This document shows positions 26,321 to 35,203 of a DNA stretch of 64,000 nt, one piece after another. Every line of letters starts with the position of its first letter. The stretch's first letter is position 1. Both the position numbers and the translations under genes were made by a program. Source of the DNA: Bradyrhizobium sp. G127. GTDB lineage: Bacteria > Pseudomonadota > Alphaproteobacteria > Rhizobiales > Xanthobacteraceae. The DNA lies in NCBI RefSeq assembly GCF_021502575.1, contig NZ_JAKFGN010000002.1:1-64000 (forward strand), given 5' to 3'. The notes under the pieces are model-generated. The model worked only from the letters and a program-made list of their open reading frames with translations. It was not told the origin of the DNA and ran no database searches.

Positions 26321-28039
26321 TTATTTGCCGTCGCCTTCTTTGGCGGTGTCGGATGCGATGGTCCCGGCTGGCATGGCGTGCGCAATTGTCGGCGCTTCTT
26401 GCGATGGCGGTATGTATTCGCGCCCCCGCCCGCCGATCAGACGTTCATAAGACGAGATCAGCGTGACGTAGGGATTGACCCAGAGCCAGCCGTCGCGCGT
26501 GAACACCTGGACGTCGAAGTGCAGGTGAGCCGTCGTGCCGCCGACGCGATCCTGGTAATTGGATACGACGCCGATGCGTTCGCCTTCAGATACCCGACGC
26601 CCGTGAACCATACCGTCGGTGTCGAGACGCGCCGGGTTCATGTGCATGTAACGAAAACGGATGTGCTCATTGCGGGTATTCACCAGAAGATGTACAGCCT
26701 GCTGGGTTGGCCCGCGGATCACCACGCCGTCGCGCACGGCGACCGTCGGAAAAATGTCCGGAATGCAGCGGTCGGCGCCGTCGTTGCGCAGGGAACACGA
26801 CGAGGGCCGGATGTCCTGACCCTGATGGCCCATGCCATTGGCGCACTGGCCGACACCGAAGTCGCGCGTTTCGCAGAAATTGTCCTGCCAAGGATAACTG
26901 TAGTTCTCGCTGGCGGACTCGTCGAACACCAGCGTCTTATCGTTACGCCTGCAGCGATACTCATCGCCTTTCGCTGGACGGAAGGAGACGCGTCCGGTGA
27001 GATTGCAGTCGCCCCAGTTCATGAAGGATTGCGAATTGGCGAAGGCGGGAGCCTTTTCGATCGGAAAGCGGATCTGCGCGTAGACGGTCGTGTCGCTGTG
27101 GCCGCTTTGTCCGCGATAGCCGCTGTTGGCGATGATGTCGCCGGGCGGCCGATAGGTGAAATCCGGCGAGTATTCGATGGGCCGCTCGGAGACGTCCGGG
27201 GTGATATCGTAGCGCGGACCCCGTGGCGTGCCGCCTGCGACCCGCAGCGCCCGGAGGAATCGCTCGGCGACCGGAGACGCCTCGCGGCAGGACAGGCGCC
27301 TGCTGCGCGCGACGCTGTCGAGACACTGGATGGAGACCACGTAAGGCACGCCGAAACGCGTAAAGGCGTATCGGACGTAGCCTTCGCGGATCACGCGGCG
27401 CAGATTGGGGAATTGCGTGGCCAGGCCTTTGACCGGCTCGCCTTTTCCGGCGAGCGGATCGTTGATGTCGTACAGCAGCAGCGACGCGGTGATCTGGACC
27501 TCGACCGGCTTCGAGTATATCCGCGCCGGCACGTCGTCGTCTGCGCCGCGATCGAGCAGGAAAACCGCATCGTAGCCAGAGGGTCCGGCTTCGAACATGC
27601 TGGCGGCGCGGAAGCCGGCCTGATAGCGGGGGATCAGCAGATTGATCGCGCCGCTCTGGCGGTCGGACAAATAGAGCGCGCTGTCGAACGGCAGCAGCAC
27701 CGGCACCGGGCTGAGCTGGATCCCGGGAAAGATCGGCGAGGTCACAGCGTTGAGTTGCGCCATCGCCACGATGCGATGCGGATTGATCTGACGCGGCCGC
27801 CGCCCGGAGGAAAAGGTGAACTGATCCACCGCGAGCGGCTGCGAATCGATCTCGGTTTTCAGCTGGGTGGCTGCCGCCGCCCAGTCTGCCCTGACGACGG
27901 AAATCGCAGGCGTCCGAAATTCGTCAGCCCGCGCAGACAACGTGCACGCGCCGAGCGACAGGGTAGCAAGAACGAAAATACGGCACCGGAATTTCGCCGA
28001 TGCCGTTCTCTCGTCATTTACTGTCCGCGCCGGAGTCAA
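26321..28039 (-). CDS. Exported M23-like metallopeptidase domain protein
   Basis: This 572-residue protein has an N-terminal export signal with a possible lipobox LGAC and, just after, 'ARADEF'. Residues about 45-390 match nothing I know. The C-terminal part (about 400-550) has the M23/LytM zinc motifs 'GHQGQD' (HxxxD) and 'HLHFDV' (HxH), plus 'YMHMN', so an endopeptidase acting on peptidoglycan cross-links is likely. The start reads TTG at 28039; no better ATG is in frame. An equally long open frame lies antisense but has no motifs or start signals. Confidence 0.8.
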   Translation of the reverse strand: MTPARTVNDERTASAKFRCRIFVLATLSLGACTLSARADEFRTPAISVVRADWAAAATQLKTEIDSQPLAVDQFTFSSGRRPRQINPHRIVAMAQLNAVTSPIFPGIQLSPVPVLLPFDSALYLSDRQSGAINLLIPRYQAGFRAASMFEAGPSGYDAVFLLDRGADDDVPARIYSKPVEVQITASLLLYDINDPLAGKGEPVKGLATQFPNLRRVIREGYVRYAFTRFGVPYVVSIQCLDSVARSRRLSCREASPVAERFLRALRVAGGTPRGPRYDITPDVSERPIEYSPDFTYRPPGDIIANSGYRGQSGHSDTTVYAQIRFPIEKAPAFANSQSFMNWGDCNLTGRVSFRPAKGDEYRCRRNDKTLVFDESASENYSYPWQDNFCETRDFGVGQCANGMGHQGQDIRPSSCSLRNDGADRCIPDIFPTVAVRDGVVIRGPTQQAVHLLVNTRNEHIRFRYMHMNPARLDTDGMVHGRRVSEGERIGVVSNYQDRVGGTTAHLHFDVQVFTRDGWLWVNPYVTLISSYERLIGGRGREYIPPSQEAPTIAHAMPAGTIASDTAKEGDGK

Positions 28040-28061
28040 TGCATCCTCGCGAGGCCCGCGC

Positions 28062-28628
28062 TCAGTCTTTGGCGCGCTCGACGTAGGAACCGTCTTCCGT
28101 CATGACGACGATGCGCGTGCCCACGCCGATGTGCGGCGGCACGTTGGTGCGGACACCGTTCGACAGCACAGCCGGCTTGTAGGACGACGAGGCGGTCTGT
28201 CCCTTTGTCACCGGCTCGGTATCGACCACTTCGAGCGTGGTGCGCTGGGGCAGCACGATCGCAACCGCATTGCCCTCAAAGATCGACAGTTTCACTGTCA
28301 TGTTTTCCTGAAGGTAGGGGGCCTGCGAGCCGACCACGTCCTTCGGGACCAGCAACTGATCATAGTTTTCGTTGTTCATGAAATGGAAGCCGTCGCCGTC
28401 TTCGTAAAGGTAGTTATAATCGCGATCTTCCACGAAGGCGCGCTCGACCTGATCAGTGGTCTTGTAGCGCTCGGACACCTTGGTGCCGTCGCTGATCCGG
28501 CGCATTTCGATCTGGCTGACCGGGGTTCCCTTACCGGGATGGATGTTCTCCGCAGTCAGAACGACATATAGCTTGCCGTCCTGCTCAATGATGTTGCCCT
28601 TGCGGATTGAACTGGCGATGACTTTCAC
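28062..28628 (-). CDS. efp: Elongation factor P
   Basis: This 188-residue factor relieves ribosome stalling at polyproline. It has the KOW-like N-domain and two OB domains. The tip loop is 'HPGKGTP' with K33, the lysine that EpmA and EpmB modify with beta-lysine. The start codon is GTG (28628-28626) with AGGAAACC upstream on the minus strand. It is divergent from epmA and epmB, which sit together 138 bases away, so the substrate and both modifying enzymes are in one locus. Confidence 0.97.
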   Translation of the reverse strand: MKVIASSIRKGNIIEQDGKLYVVLTAENIHPGKGTPVSQIEMRRISDGTKVSERYKTTDQVERAFVEDRDYNYLYEDGDGFHFMNNENYDQLLVPKDVVGSQAPYLQENMTVKLSIFEGNAVAIVLPQRTTLEVVDTEPVTKGQTASSSYKPAVLSNGVRTNVPPHIGVGTRIVVMTEDGSYVERAKD

Positions 28629-28766
28629 AGATAGGTTTCCTAATTTTCATGGCCGGTGGCGGCGCCGGTTCGGCACGTTGGGGTCCGGCAACGCGGTTTC
28701 GGGCTGCAACATACTGATTTGCCGCCCCAAAGCCAGCATTTTGCGGCCGAATCGGGCATTTCCGTC

Positions 28767-29819
28767 GTGAACGCGGGGCAGAAACAGTCGTCCTGGTGGA
28801 TGCCCGACCGCCATCTCGACCGCAAGCCGTTTTTGCAGGCCCGGAGCGCAATTTCACGAGCCTTGCGGGACTGGTTCGAGGACGAGGGATTCGTCGAGGT
28901 TGAGACCGGAATCCTTCAGAAATCGCCCGGCAATGAGACGCATCTTCACGCCCCATCGGCCGATCTGACTTCGGCCTCCGGCGACAAATTGAAATACTTT
29001 CTACGGACCTCGCCGGAATTCGCCTGCAAAAAGCTGCTGGCCGCGGGTGAGACCCAGATTGTAGAGTTTGCGCGTGTGTTCCGGGATCGCGAGCGCGGCC
29101 CGCTTCACCTGCCGGAATTCACAATGCTGGAATGGTACCGCGCCAATGAGGGCTATGAAGCGGTCATGGCGGATACTGTGGTGGTTATTGCATACGCTGC
29201 CCAGACCACGGGGATCGGCACATTCGCATTTCGCGGGAAGGTCGCCGATCCATTTGCGGAGCCTGATCTGCTGACTGTCGCCGATGCGTTCACCCGCTTC
29301 GCTGCGATCGATCTGCTGGCCACCATTCCGGACGGACAGGCGGACCGCGCAGCTCTCGCAGCGGCTGCAGCAAGCAGTGTTCGTGTCACCGGTGACGACA
29401 CGTGGTCCGATATTTTCAGCAAGGTGCTGGTCGAGCATGTCGAACCGAACCTCGGGCAGGGCCGTTTGACGATCCTCTATGAGTACCCCGCGCCGGAGTC
29501 CGCGCTGGCGCGCGCCAAACCATCGGACCCACGGGTCGCGGAACGTTTCGAGGTCTATGCCTGCGGCGTCGAGCTTGCCAACGGTTTCGGCGAACTGATC
29601 GATGCGGACGAACAGCGGCTGCGTTTCACGCATGCGATGGCAGAGAAGGAACGGCGCTACGGCGAACGTTATCCGCTCGATGAGGAGTTTCTGGCGGCAA
29701 TGACGCAGATGCCGGACGCCTGCGGCGTGGCGCTGGGGTTCGACCGCCTTGTGATGCTGGCGTGCGGCGCGAGTCGCATTGACCAGGTGGTGTGGACACC
29801 GCCGGGGGAGGAGCAATGA
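28767..29819 (+). CDS. epmA: EF-P lysine ligase EpmA (PoxA/GenX)
   Basis: This class II lysyl-tRNA synthetase-like enzyme attaches (R)-beta-lysine to EF-P. The catalytic core has motif 2 'RVFRDRERGPLHLPEFTMLEWY' (fRxE type, shown by FRDRERG) and motif 3 'GVALGFDRLVML'. There is no anticodon-binding domain, which separates it from LysRS. I chose the GTG at 28767 (350 residues) because it keeps the conserved 'SSWWMPDRH' start of the family; an ATG at 28800 would remove part of it. The stop overlaps epmB as ATGA. Confidence 0.93.
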   Translation: MNAGQKQSSWWMPDRHLDRKPFLQARSAISRALRDWFEDEGFVEVETGILQKSPGNETHLHAPSADLTSASGDKLKYFLRTSPEFACKKLLAAGETQIVEFARVFRDRERGPLHLPEFTMLEWYRANEGYEAVMADTVVVIAYAAQTTGIGTFAFRGKVADPFAEPDLLTVADAFTRFAAIDLLATIPDGQADRAALAAAAASSVRVTGDDTWSDIFSKVLVEHVEPNLGQGRLTILYEYPAPESALARAKPSDPRVAERFEVYACGVELANGFGELIDADEQRLRFTHAMAEKERRYGERYPLDEEFLAAMTQMPDACGVALGFDRLVMLACGASRIDQVVWTPPGEEQ

Positions 29820-30883
29820 ACCCGCGGGTCGTCACAACAATGCGGACGCCGGCCGAACTGGCCAGCCGTGGGCTGGTCCCGCCGAGTAGCCTGGCCGTGC
29901 TCGAACAAGTCGCGGCGCGCTATGCGGTCGCCGTGACGCCGGATGTCGCCGCAATCATTGACGCATCTGACCCTCACGATCCGATTGCGCGGCAGTACAT
30001 CCCGTCCGCCGAAGAACTGGTAACGCAACCCGGCGAGAACGCCGATCCCATCGGCGATCATGCCCACTCGCCGGTGAGCGGAATCGTGCATCGTTATCCG
30101 GATCGCGTGTTGTTCAAGTTGGTCCATGTTTGCGCGGTTTACTGCCGCTTCTGTTTTCGCCGCGAGATGGTGGGGCCGGGCAAGGAGACCGCGCTTTCCA
30201 GTGAAGCCTACGCGGAAGCGCTGGATTACATCCGCAGCCATACGGAGATATGGGAAGTGATCCTGACCGGCGGTGATCCCTTGATGCTGTCCGCGCGCCG
30301 GCTGAAAGAGATCATGGGCGATCTCGCGGAAATCGATCATGTGAAGATCATCCGCATTCACACCCGCGTGCCGGTCGCCGATCCTTCAAGGGTGACGGAT
30401 GAAACCGTTGCAGCGATGAAAGTAAGCGGCGCGTCGACATGGGTGGCGTTGCATGCGAACCATCCGCGCGAACTGACGGCCGAGGCGCGCGCCGCGTGCG
30501 CACGGATGGCGGACGCGGGGATTCCAATGGTGAGCCAGTCGGTGCTGTTGCGCGGGGTCAACGACAATCCGGCGACGCTGGAGGCGTTGATGCGCAGCTT
30601 TGTGGAATGCCGGATCAAGCCCTATTACCTGCACCACGGCGATCTCGCGCCGGGCACTGCGCATCTGCGGACGACCCTGGAGGAGGGGCAGAAGCTAATG
30701 TGGCAGTTGCGCGGACGTGTGTCAGGCTTGTGCCAGCCGGACTATGTGCTCGACATTCCGGGCGGCCATGGCAAGGCGCCGGTCGGGCCGCATTATTTGT
30801 CGCGAAGACGTGAAGATGCGGAGCAGCAATATCGTATTGTCGATTACTGTGGTGACGTTCACCTCTACCCGCCTGCGGATTAG
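29816..30883 (+). CDS. epmB: EF-P-associated lysine 2,3-aminomutase EpmB
   Basis: This radical SAM aminomutase turns (S)-alpha-lysine into (R)-beta-lysine for EF-P modification. The 4Fe-4S motif CxxxCxxC is in 'CAVYCRFCFR', followed by 'ILTGGDPLML'. The length of 355 residues is that of EpmB rather than the longer catabolic KamA. The PLP-binding region is in the C-terminal third ('YYLHHGDLAPGTAHLRT' area). ATG 29816 overlaps the epmA stop, and GGAGGAG lies just upstream. The neighbouring epmA and efp make the assignment firm. Confidence 0.94.
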   Translation: MNPRVVTTMRTPAELASRGLVPPSSLAVLEQVAARYAVAVTPDVAAIIDASDPHDPIARQYIPSAEELVTQPGENADPIGDHAHSPVSGIVHRYPDRVLFKLVHVCAVYCRFCFRREMVGPGKETALSSEAYAEALDYIRSHTEIWEVILTGGDPLMLSARRLKEIMGDLAEIDHVKIIRIHTRVPVADPSRVTDETVAAMKVSGASTWVALHANHPRELTAEARAACARMADAGIPMVSQSVLLRGVNDNPATLEALMRSFVECRIKPYYLHHGDLAPGTAHLRTTLEEGQKLMWQLRGRVSGLCQPDYVLDIPGGHGKAPVGPHYLSRRREDAEQQYRIVDYCGDVHLYPPAD

Positions 30884-30893
30884 TTTGACGGCG

Positions 30894-31091
30894 ATGACCG
30901 GACCCAAACCGCCTGAGAACGAAGGCAATCGCGCCGTCGAGAACGCCGTGATGCTTGGCTTTTTCGTGGTGTTGGTGGCCGCCGGTATCTGGCTGCTTGG
31001 GTCGATGGCCGATCTGCGCACGACGCAGGATTGTGCTGCGCAAGGCCGGCGCAATTGCGGGACGATAGAAAATCCAGTTCGTTCCCGGTAG
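30894..31091 (+). CDS. Small single-pass membrane protein
   Basis: This 65-residue protein begins 10 bases after epmB, in the same direction. A short charged N-terminus is followed by one hydrophobic segment ('AVMLGFFVVLVAAGIWLLG', about residues 17-35) and a tail with two cysteines ('QDCAAQGRRNCG'). I recognise no family. The two cysteines would lie in the periplasm if the N-terminus is inside. It may ride on the epmAB transcript. Confidence 0.65.
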   Translation: MTGPKPPENEGNRAVENAVMLGFFVVLVAAGIWLLGSMADLRTTQDCAAQGRRNCGTIENPVRSR

Positions 31092-31131
31092 AGTGCGGTC
31101 ATGCTGAGGAATCGCATGGTGGAGATGTGAC

Positions 31132-31377
31132 ATGAAAAACGCCATCCCAATCGCCTTGATCGCATTGTTGTTGAGCGCGCCGGCAGCTCTGGCGCAGAGT
31201 AAAAGCGGGACGACGACGTCGGGTGTTCCGGAAGCGCGTGGTATCCCGCAGGCGCCGATCGGACACCGGCAACCGCGCGCGGACCAGGTGCCATCCGCGC
31301 AGGAAAAGAACTATACCGAGTCAGCCGAAGACAAGGCGCTCGATCGCAAGATCAAGAGCATCTGCCGAGGCTGCTAG
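31132..31377 (+). CDS. Small exported protein
   Basis: This 81-residue protein has a clear signal peptide ('IALIALLLSAPAALAQ', cleavage near residue 21-22). The mature part is hydrophilic, with Gly/Thr/Ser then charged residues, ending in 'SICRGC'. GGAGATG precedes the ATG. No family is recognised. A terminator follows 12 bases after the stop. Confidence 0.65.
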   Translation: MKNAIPIALIALLLSAPAALAQSKSGTTTSGVPEARGIPQAPIGHRQPRADQVPSAQEKNYTESAEDKALDRKIKSICRGC

Positions 31378-31388
31378 GAATTCGGAAA

Positions 31389-31415
31389 GAAGGCCGCCGG
31401 TTCGCGGCGGCCTTC
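31389..31415. terminator. Hairpin terminator between convergent genes
   Basis: GAAGGCCGCCG (31389-31399) and CGGCGGCCTTC (31405-31415) form an 11-base stem with loop GTTCG. It is between the small exported protein and the HdeD-family gene, which converge here. The T-run is poor. Confidence 0.7.
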
Positions 31416-31421
31416 GATATT

Positions 31422-31994
31422 TCAGGAGTCGCGCGCTGCGAGCGCCATCCCGATCAGGGATGTGCCGCCGAACACAAGATTGATGCCGACCAGCAGGCCA
31501 ATCGCCCATGCGGCCGAGCCGGGAAGCCCGGCGATGATCAGTCCCGCCACCACCAGATCGACAAGACCTGACACCAGCAGCCATCCCCATCGCCCCGACA
31601 GTTCGCGGCGGTGGGCGAGCGCATACATGATGGTGGTGATGCCTTCGGCGATGAAATAGGCGCTAACCACGAGCGTTAGCGTCAGCGTCCCCGCGACGGG
31701 TTGCACCAGCAGGATGAAACCGGCACCAACCGCCAGCACCGCGGAGAGCAACGACCACCAGAAGCCAGGCATGTCTCGCGTAGTGAACGTCATATAGAGC
31801 CCGACAGCGCCGCTGATCAGGAATAGCCAGCCGAGGAAGATCGTGATCGCGATGCTGGCAAGCAGCGGGATGGCGATCGCGGCCATTCCCAGTATCACAA
31901 GTACAATGCCCTCGATGAGGAAGGCCTTCCAGTTTGCCTTCACGGCCTCTTTCACCTGCGATTGAAGCCGCTCGACTTCGGGGGGCATCGTCAT
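31422..31994 (-). CDS. HdeD family membrane protein
   Basis: With ATG 31994 (AAGGA nine bases upstream) the protein is 190 residues. It has six hydrophobic segments and the DUF308 pattern: 'EGIVLVILGMAAIAIP' and 'GWLFLISGAVGLY'. Family members are linked to acid resistance in enterobacteria; function here is unproven. The readable frame extends 23 codons upstream, but without a ribosome binding site. It is convergent with the small exported protein. Confidence 0.85.
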   Translation of the reverse strand: MTMPPEVERLQSQVKEAVKANWKAFLIEGIVLVILGMAAIAIPLLASIAITIFLGWLFLISGAVGLYMTFTTRDMPGFWWSLLSAVLAVGAGFILLVQPVAGTLTLTLVVSAYFIAEGITTIMYALAHRRELSGRWGWLLVSGLVDLVVAGLIIAGLPGSAAWAIGLLVGINLVFGGTSLIGMALAARDS

Positions 31995-32086
31995 TGATGG
32001 TTTCCTTGTTGCTGTTCGGGCGTCATGGGGGGGCAAGCTCAGCTTAGTCCCGCGCTGGACCAATTGTTAAGGGAGCTTACACAACT

Positions 32087-32866
32087 CTATTCTGAATCCA
32101 GAATTGCGACTGCACGAGTCCAGCCCGCCGACGCGCGTTCGATCTTGACTGGAAAACACGAGATCATGAAGCCCGTCGACGGCAATTGATCCAAATCATG
32201 CAGTTTTTCGAGATGACAATAGCCGATGTGGCGGCCGGCCTTGTGGCCTTCCCAGATCAGGCTGGCATCTTTCGTCTCGGCATATTTCTTCGCGGTGTAG
32301 ACGAAGGGCGCGTCCCAGCTCCAGCCGTCGGTGCCGGTCAGGCGCACACCGCGCTCCAGCAGATACATCGTCGCCTCGTAACCCATTCCACAGCCGGAGA
32401 AAACGTAATCCGGCCGGCCGTACTTGGCGCCGGCGCTGGTATTGACGACAACAATCTCCAGTGGTTTGAGCGTGTGTCCAATGCGCTTCAACTCGCTCTC
32501 GACGTCCGCCGCTGTCGCGACATAGCCGTCCGGAAAATGCCGGAAGTCGAGCTTCACGCCCGGCTGAAAGCACCACTCGAGTGGGACCTCGTCGATGGTC
32601 CATGAGCGCTCACCGCGATTCATGGTGGGATGGAAGTGATAGGGCGCATCGAGATGCGTGCCGTTGTGTGTCGAGAGATTGACCTGCTCGACAGCCCAAC
32701 CCTGGCCGTCCGGTAGATCTTCTTTCTGCAATCCGGGGAAGAACTGAAGGATGCGGGGCAGGTCCTTCTGGTGATCGATGTAGATGATGGCGGGATGATT
32801 GCCTGGCGGATCGGCTGGAACATCGTTCTGCAACGGCACGGAAATATCGATCAGTCTGCGAGTCAT
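32087..32866 (-). CDS. Cyclase family (kynurenine formamidase-like) metal hydrolase
   Basis: The ATG at 32866, with AAGGAG upstream, gives 259 residues; a longer frame without a ribosome binding site is rejected. The Mn/Zn motif 'HNGTHLDAPYHFHP' (HxGTHxDxPxHF) is intact, and 'FSGCGMGYEATMYLLERGV' follows. The family includes arylformamidases and isatin hydrolases. The substrate is unknown; no tryptophan-degradation genes are adjacent. The 293-base gap to the tRNA at 33160 holds nothing I can identify beyond a small GCACC/GGTGC hairpin near 33126. Confidence 0.82.
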   Translation of the reverse strand: MTRRLIDISVPLQNDVPADPPGNHPAIIYIDHQKDLPRILQFFPGLQKEDLPDGQGWAVEQVNLSTHNGTHLDAPYHFHPTMNRGERSWTIDEVPLEWCFQPGVKLDFRHFPDGYVATAADVESELKRIGHTLKPLEIVVVNTSAGAKYGRPDYVFSGCGMGYEATMYLLERGVRLTGTDGWSWDAPFVYTAKKYAETKDASLIWEGHKAGRHIGYCHLEKLHDLDQLPSTGFMISCFPVKIERASAGWTRAVAILDSE

Positions 32867-33159
32867 GAGCCAATCTCCTTGTTTGATGGACCTGCGCCCG
32901 TTGCAGCCAGGGCGGGACGCGCTCAGGACAGTGTGCATGCCGGGTGAGGGCCCCCTCAAGCAACCCGACCGTCAGGCTTGCCGCTGCCGCGAAACGCCAT
33001 TATACGTTCCGACGCGTTCGGCCAAATCACGACTTGGATTTCGGTCGCCGTCGCTCCAAACAACGCTAAGGCATTGATTTTGGGCGAATAAGCTGATCTA
33101 TCCATGGCGGAAAGACGGTGAATGCGCACCTTGGTGCGGCGTCCGTTTCTCGGCTGTTG

Positions 33160-33234
33160 GCTCCCTTCGTCTATCGGTTAGGACGCCACCCTTTCACGGT
33201 GGAGAGAGCGGTTCGATTCCGCTAGGGAGCGCCA
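33160..33234 (+). tRNA. tRNA-Glu (anticodon TTC)
   Basis: The cloverleaf is complete: acceptor GCTCCCT (33160-33166) with AGGGAGC (33224-33230), anticodon stem CCACC/GGTGG with loop CTTTCAC (anticodon TTC at 33193-33195), T-loop 'GGTTCGATTCC', and encoded CCA at 33232-33234. It reads Glu codons GAA and GAG. Confidence 0.97.
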
Positions 33235-33452
33235 CCACCACTCCGAAAAACTGCGAATTTCCGCTGACCTACCGTCGGAGGGACGGCGTCATGTCTGCGG
33301 TTGTCTCATGACAGACCCGGTTCCCGCGCCTGCATGGTCAGCGCGACTGTGAATTACCTTGAGCGACCATAATCTAGATCAAAGTCGCAGGTGATGTGCG
33401 GGGGTAGTTGTCGACCGGTTCAATGTCGACTCCGCGAGCAAGTTTCACACCG

Positions 33453-34028
33453 ATGACCCTCACCGCATTTATCTCGACTGTTCTCGCGCTTCTTCTCGCG
33501 CCCGGCCCCACGAATACACTCATGGGCCTTGCTGGCGCGCGGCGAGGACTGCGGGGCGTGATACGTTTGTTGCCTGCAGAACTGTGCGGCTATCTGACCA
33601 CGATCTTGCCGCTGATTTATCTCGGGTCGGGAGTGCTGGGGCAATGGCCTGTAGCGGCTGTTGTTCTGAAGATCGCCGCAGCGCTCTGGGTGATGTTCCT
33701 TGCCATCAACCTGTGGGGGCGGCATGGCGGGATCGGCGCTTCCACTGAAGTGACGGCTGGGAAAGTCTATCTGACCACGATGCTGAATCCGAAGGCGCTG
33801 ATCTTTGGTCTTGTTCTGCTCCCCGCACTGGCTGATCCGCAGTTCACAGCGCGACTCGGGCTGTTCTGCCTCATGGTAGTGGCCGTGGCGCTGGTATGGG
33901 GCACGGCAGGAAAGCTGGCGCAGAAGGGCGGGGGTGACGGCCGCCGGCTGCTGATCATTCAGAGGATCGCGTCCGTCTGGCTCGCAATAGTGTCGGTGAC
34001 GCTGATCACAGGCGCGATCAGAGCGTGA
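33453..34028 (+). CDS. LysE family translocator
   Basis: This 191-residue inner-membrane protein has about six hydrophobic segments and the LysE/RhtB pattern 'LALLLAPGPTNTLMGLAGARRG' (shown by APGPTNTL). These proteins export amino acids or related metabolites; the cargo cannot be read. The start is uncertain: ATG 33453 fits the family N-terminus, ATG 33423 adds 10 residues, and neither has a good ribosome binding site. It lies between tRNA-Glu and the paaX region, with no evident link to either. Confidence 0.8.
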   Translation: MTLTAFISTVLALLLAPGPTNTLMGLAGARRGLRGVIRLLPAELCGYLTTILPLIYLGSGVLGQWPVAAVVLKIAAALWVMFLAINLWGRHGGIGASTEVTAGKVYLTTMLNPKALIFGLVLLPALADPQFTARLGLFCLMVVAVALVWGTAGKLAQKGGGDGRRLLIIQRIASVWLAIVSVTLITGAIRA

Positions 34029-34118
34029 CGCTGTTTATTGAAGATAATGAAACAATATCAGATTTGTAGGAGCTCCGTATTCCTGGCTGAATTCCTAAAG
34101 TAAGACTTAAAGAACGTC

Positions 34119-34256
34119 ATGTCGAACTTTGGCAGCCATGTGAAAGACGTTGAATTTAAGTTCGGCCGCGATGCAGATTGGGGGGCGCTCGACGTGCGCG
34201 GTGATCGGGATGGCACTCGTCGCCACGATGGAATGCTCTATGCTGCCTGCCCATGA
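34119..34256 (+). CDS. Possible 45-residue leader peptide overlapping paaX
   Basis: An ATG at 34119 opens 45 codons ('MSNFGSHVKDVEFKF...') ending in TGA at 34254-34256, which overlaps the paaX ATG at 34253 as ATGA. paaX has no visible ribosome binding site, so this could be a coupling leader. The peptide resembles nothing I know and has only a weak AAAGAA upstream. The call is tentative. Confidence 0.3.
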   Translation: MSNFGSHVKDVEFKFGRDADWGALDVRGDRDGTRRHDGMLYAACP

Positions 34257-35146
34257 GTCCTCATCCACTTTCCCGCATCGTCAGCCGATTCAAGCGTGAA
34301 CCGTCGCGCACCGGATCGCTCATCATCACCTTCTATGGCGACGCCATCCTGCCGCGTGGCGGCTCGGTCTGGCTCGGTACGCTCCTGAAATTTCTCGATA
34401 TGCTCGGCACCGACGGCGGGGTGGTTCGCACCGCCGTGTCGCGGCTTGCCGCCGATGGCTGGCTCGACCGCGACAAGGTCGGCCGCAAGAGTTTCTACAA
34501 ACTCGCCAAGAATGGACGCGAACGTTTCGAGGCTGCAGTCGCGCATGTCTACAATCCCCACGTGTCTGACTGGGCAGGGCGCTTCGAGCTTCTGCTGATC
34601 GGAAACGGTGCGGATCGCGAGGCGTCGCGGACAGCGTTGGCCGAAGCCGGCTTCGGCAGTCCGATGCCGGGCGTCTGGGTGGCGCCGTCGGCCGCGCCGC
34701 TGCCGGCGATTGCAGAAGGAGCCATCAGACTGGAAGTCTCCGCCGAAGGTGTCATGGGCCGGCGGCTGGTGGAGGCGAGCTGGTCGCTGGAGCGGACCGC
34801 CGAGTCATATCGCGAGTTCATCAAAACCTTCGCACCGCTGGAAAGCTGGATCGGCGGTGCCGACAAGATCTCGACCGCGGATGCGATGCTCGCGCGGGTT
34901 CTTCTGATCCACCACTACCGACGCGCGATCCTGCGTGATCCGCTGCTCCCAGCGGCTCTGCTGCCGCCGGCATGGCCAGCCGCCGACGCCCGCCGGCTCT
35001 GCGCCCGGCTTTATCAAGCCCTTCTGCCTGCGTCCGAATCCTGGCTGGACGCCTGCGGGGAAAGTGTCACGGGTCCGCTGCCGCCGCCGGGTCCGGAACT
35101 CGATAGGAGGTTCTCGGACGTGCAGCGCAATATGTTACAAAAATAA
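34253..35146 (+). CDS. paaX: PaaX family phenylacetate-responsive regulator
   Basis: This 297-residue GntR-like winged-helix repressor has an N-terminal DNA-binding part ('AVSRLAADGWLDRDKVGRKSFYKL'), a PaaX central domain and the PaaX_C domain at about 195-290. In characterised bacteria PaaX represses paa operons and is released by phenylacetyl-CoA. It lies directly upstream of paaA, in the same direction but with a separate promoter candidate in the 57-base gap. Its start may be coupled to the small frame at 34119. The family is well recognised by this neighbourhood and motif set. Confidence 0.92.
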   Translation: MSPHPLSRIVSRFKREPSRTGSLIITFYGDAILPRGGSVWLGTLLKFLDMLGTDGGVVRTAVSRLAADGWLDRDKVGRKSFYKLAKNGRERFEAAVAHVYNPHVSDWAGRFELLLIGNGADREASRTALAEAGFGSPMPGVWVAPSAAPLPAIAEGAIRLEVSAEGVMGRRLVEASWSLERTAESYREFIKTFAPLESWIGGADKISTADAMLARVLLIHHYRRAILRDPLLPAALLPPAWPAADARRLCARLYQALLPASESWLDACGESVTGPLPPPGPELDRRFSDVQRNMLQK

Positions 35147-35175
35147 CTTGTTAGAGCGATTTTATGTTATATATT
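35134..35175 (+). promoter_or_regulatory. Candidate paaA promoter with adjacent palindrome
   Basis: TTGTTA (35148-35153) and TATATT (35170-35175) are 16 bases apart, giving a start near 35182 and a 22-base leader to paaA. Just upstream, GTTACAAAAATAAC (35134-35147) has GTTA/TAAC arms and covers the paaX stop. PaaX itself is the natural candidate to bind here, but that is inference. Confidence 0.4.
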
Positions 35176-35203
35176 GCCGGTGTCTCCCGGAGAGGAATCG
35201 GCG

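Noticed and set aside
26249-28105. 618-codon open frame on the plus strand opposite the M23-like gene
   Set aside because: It is longer than the real gene but has no export signal or motif; the minus-strand reading has a signal, zinc motifs and neighbours on the same strand.
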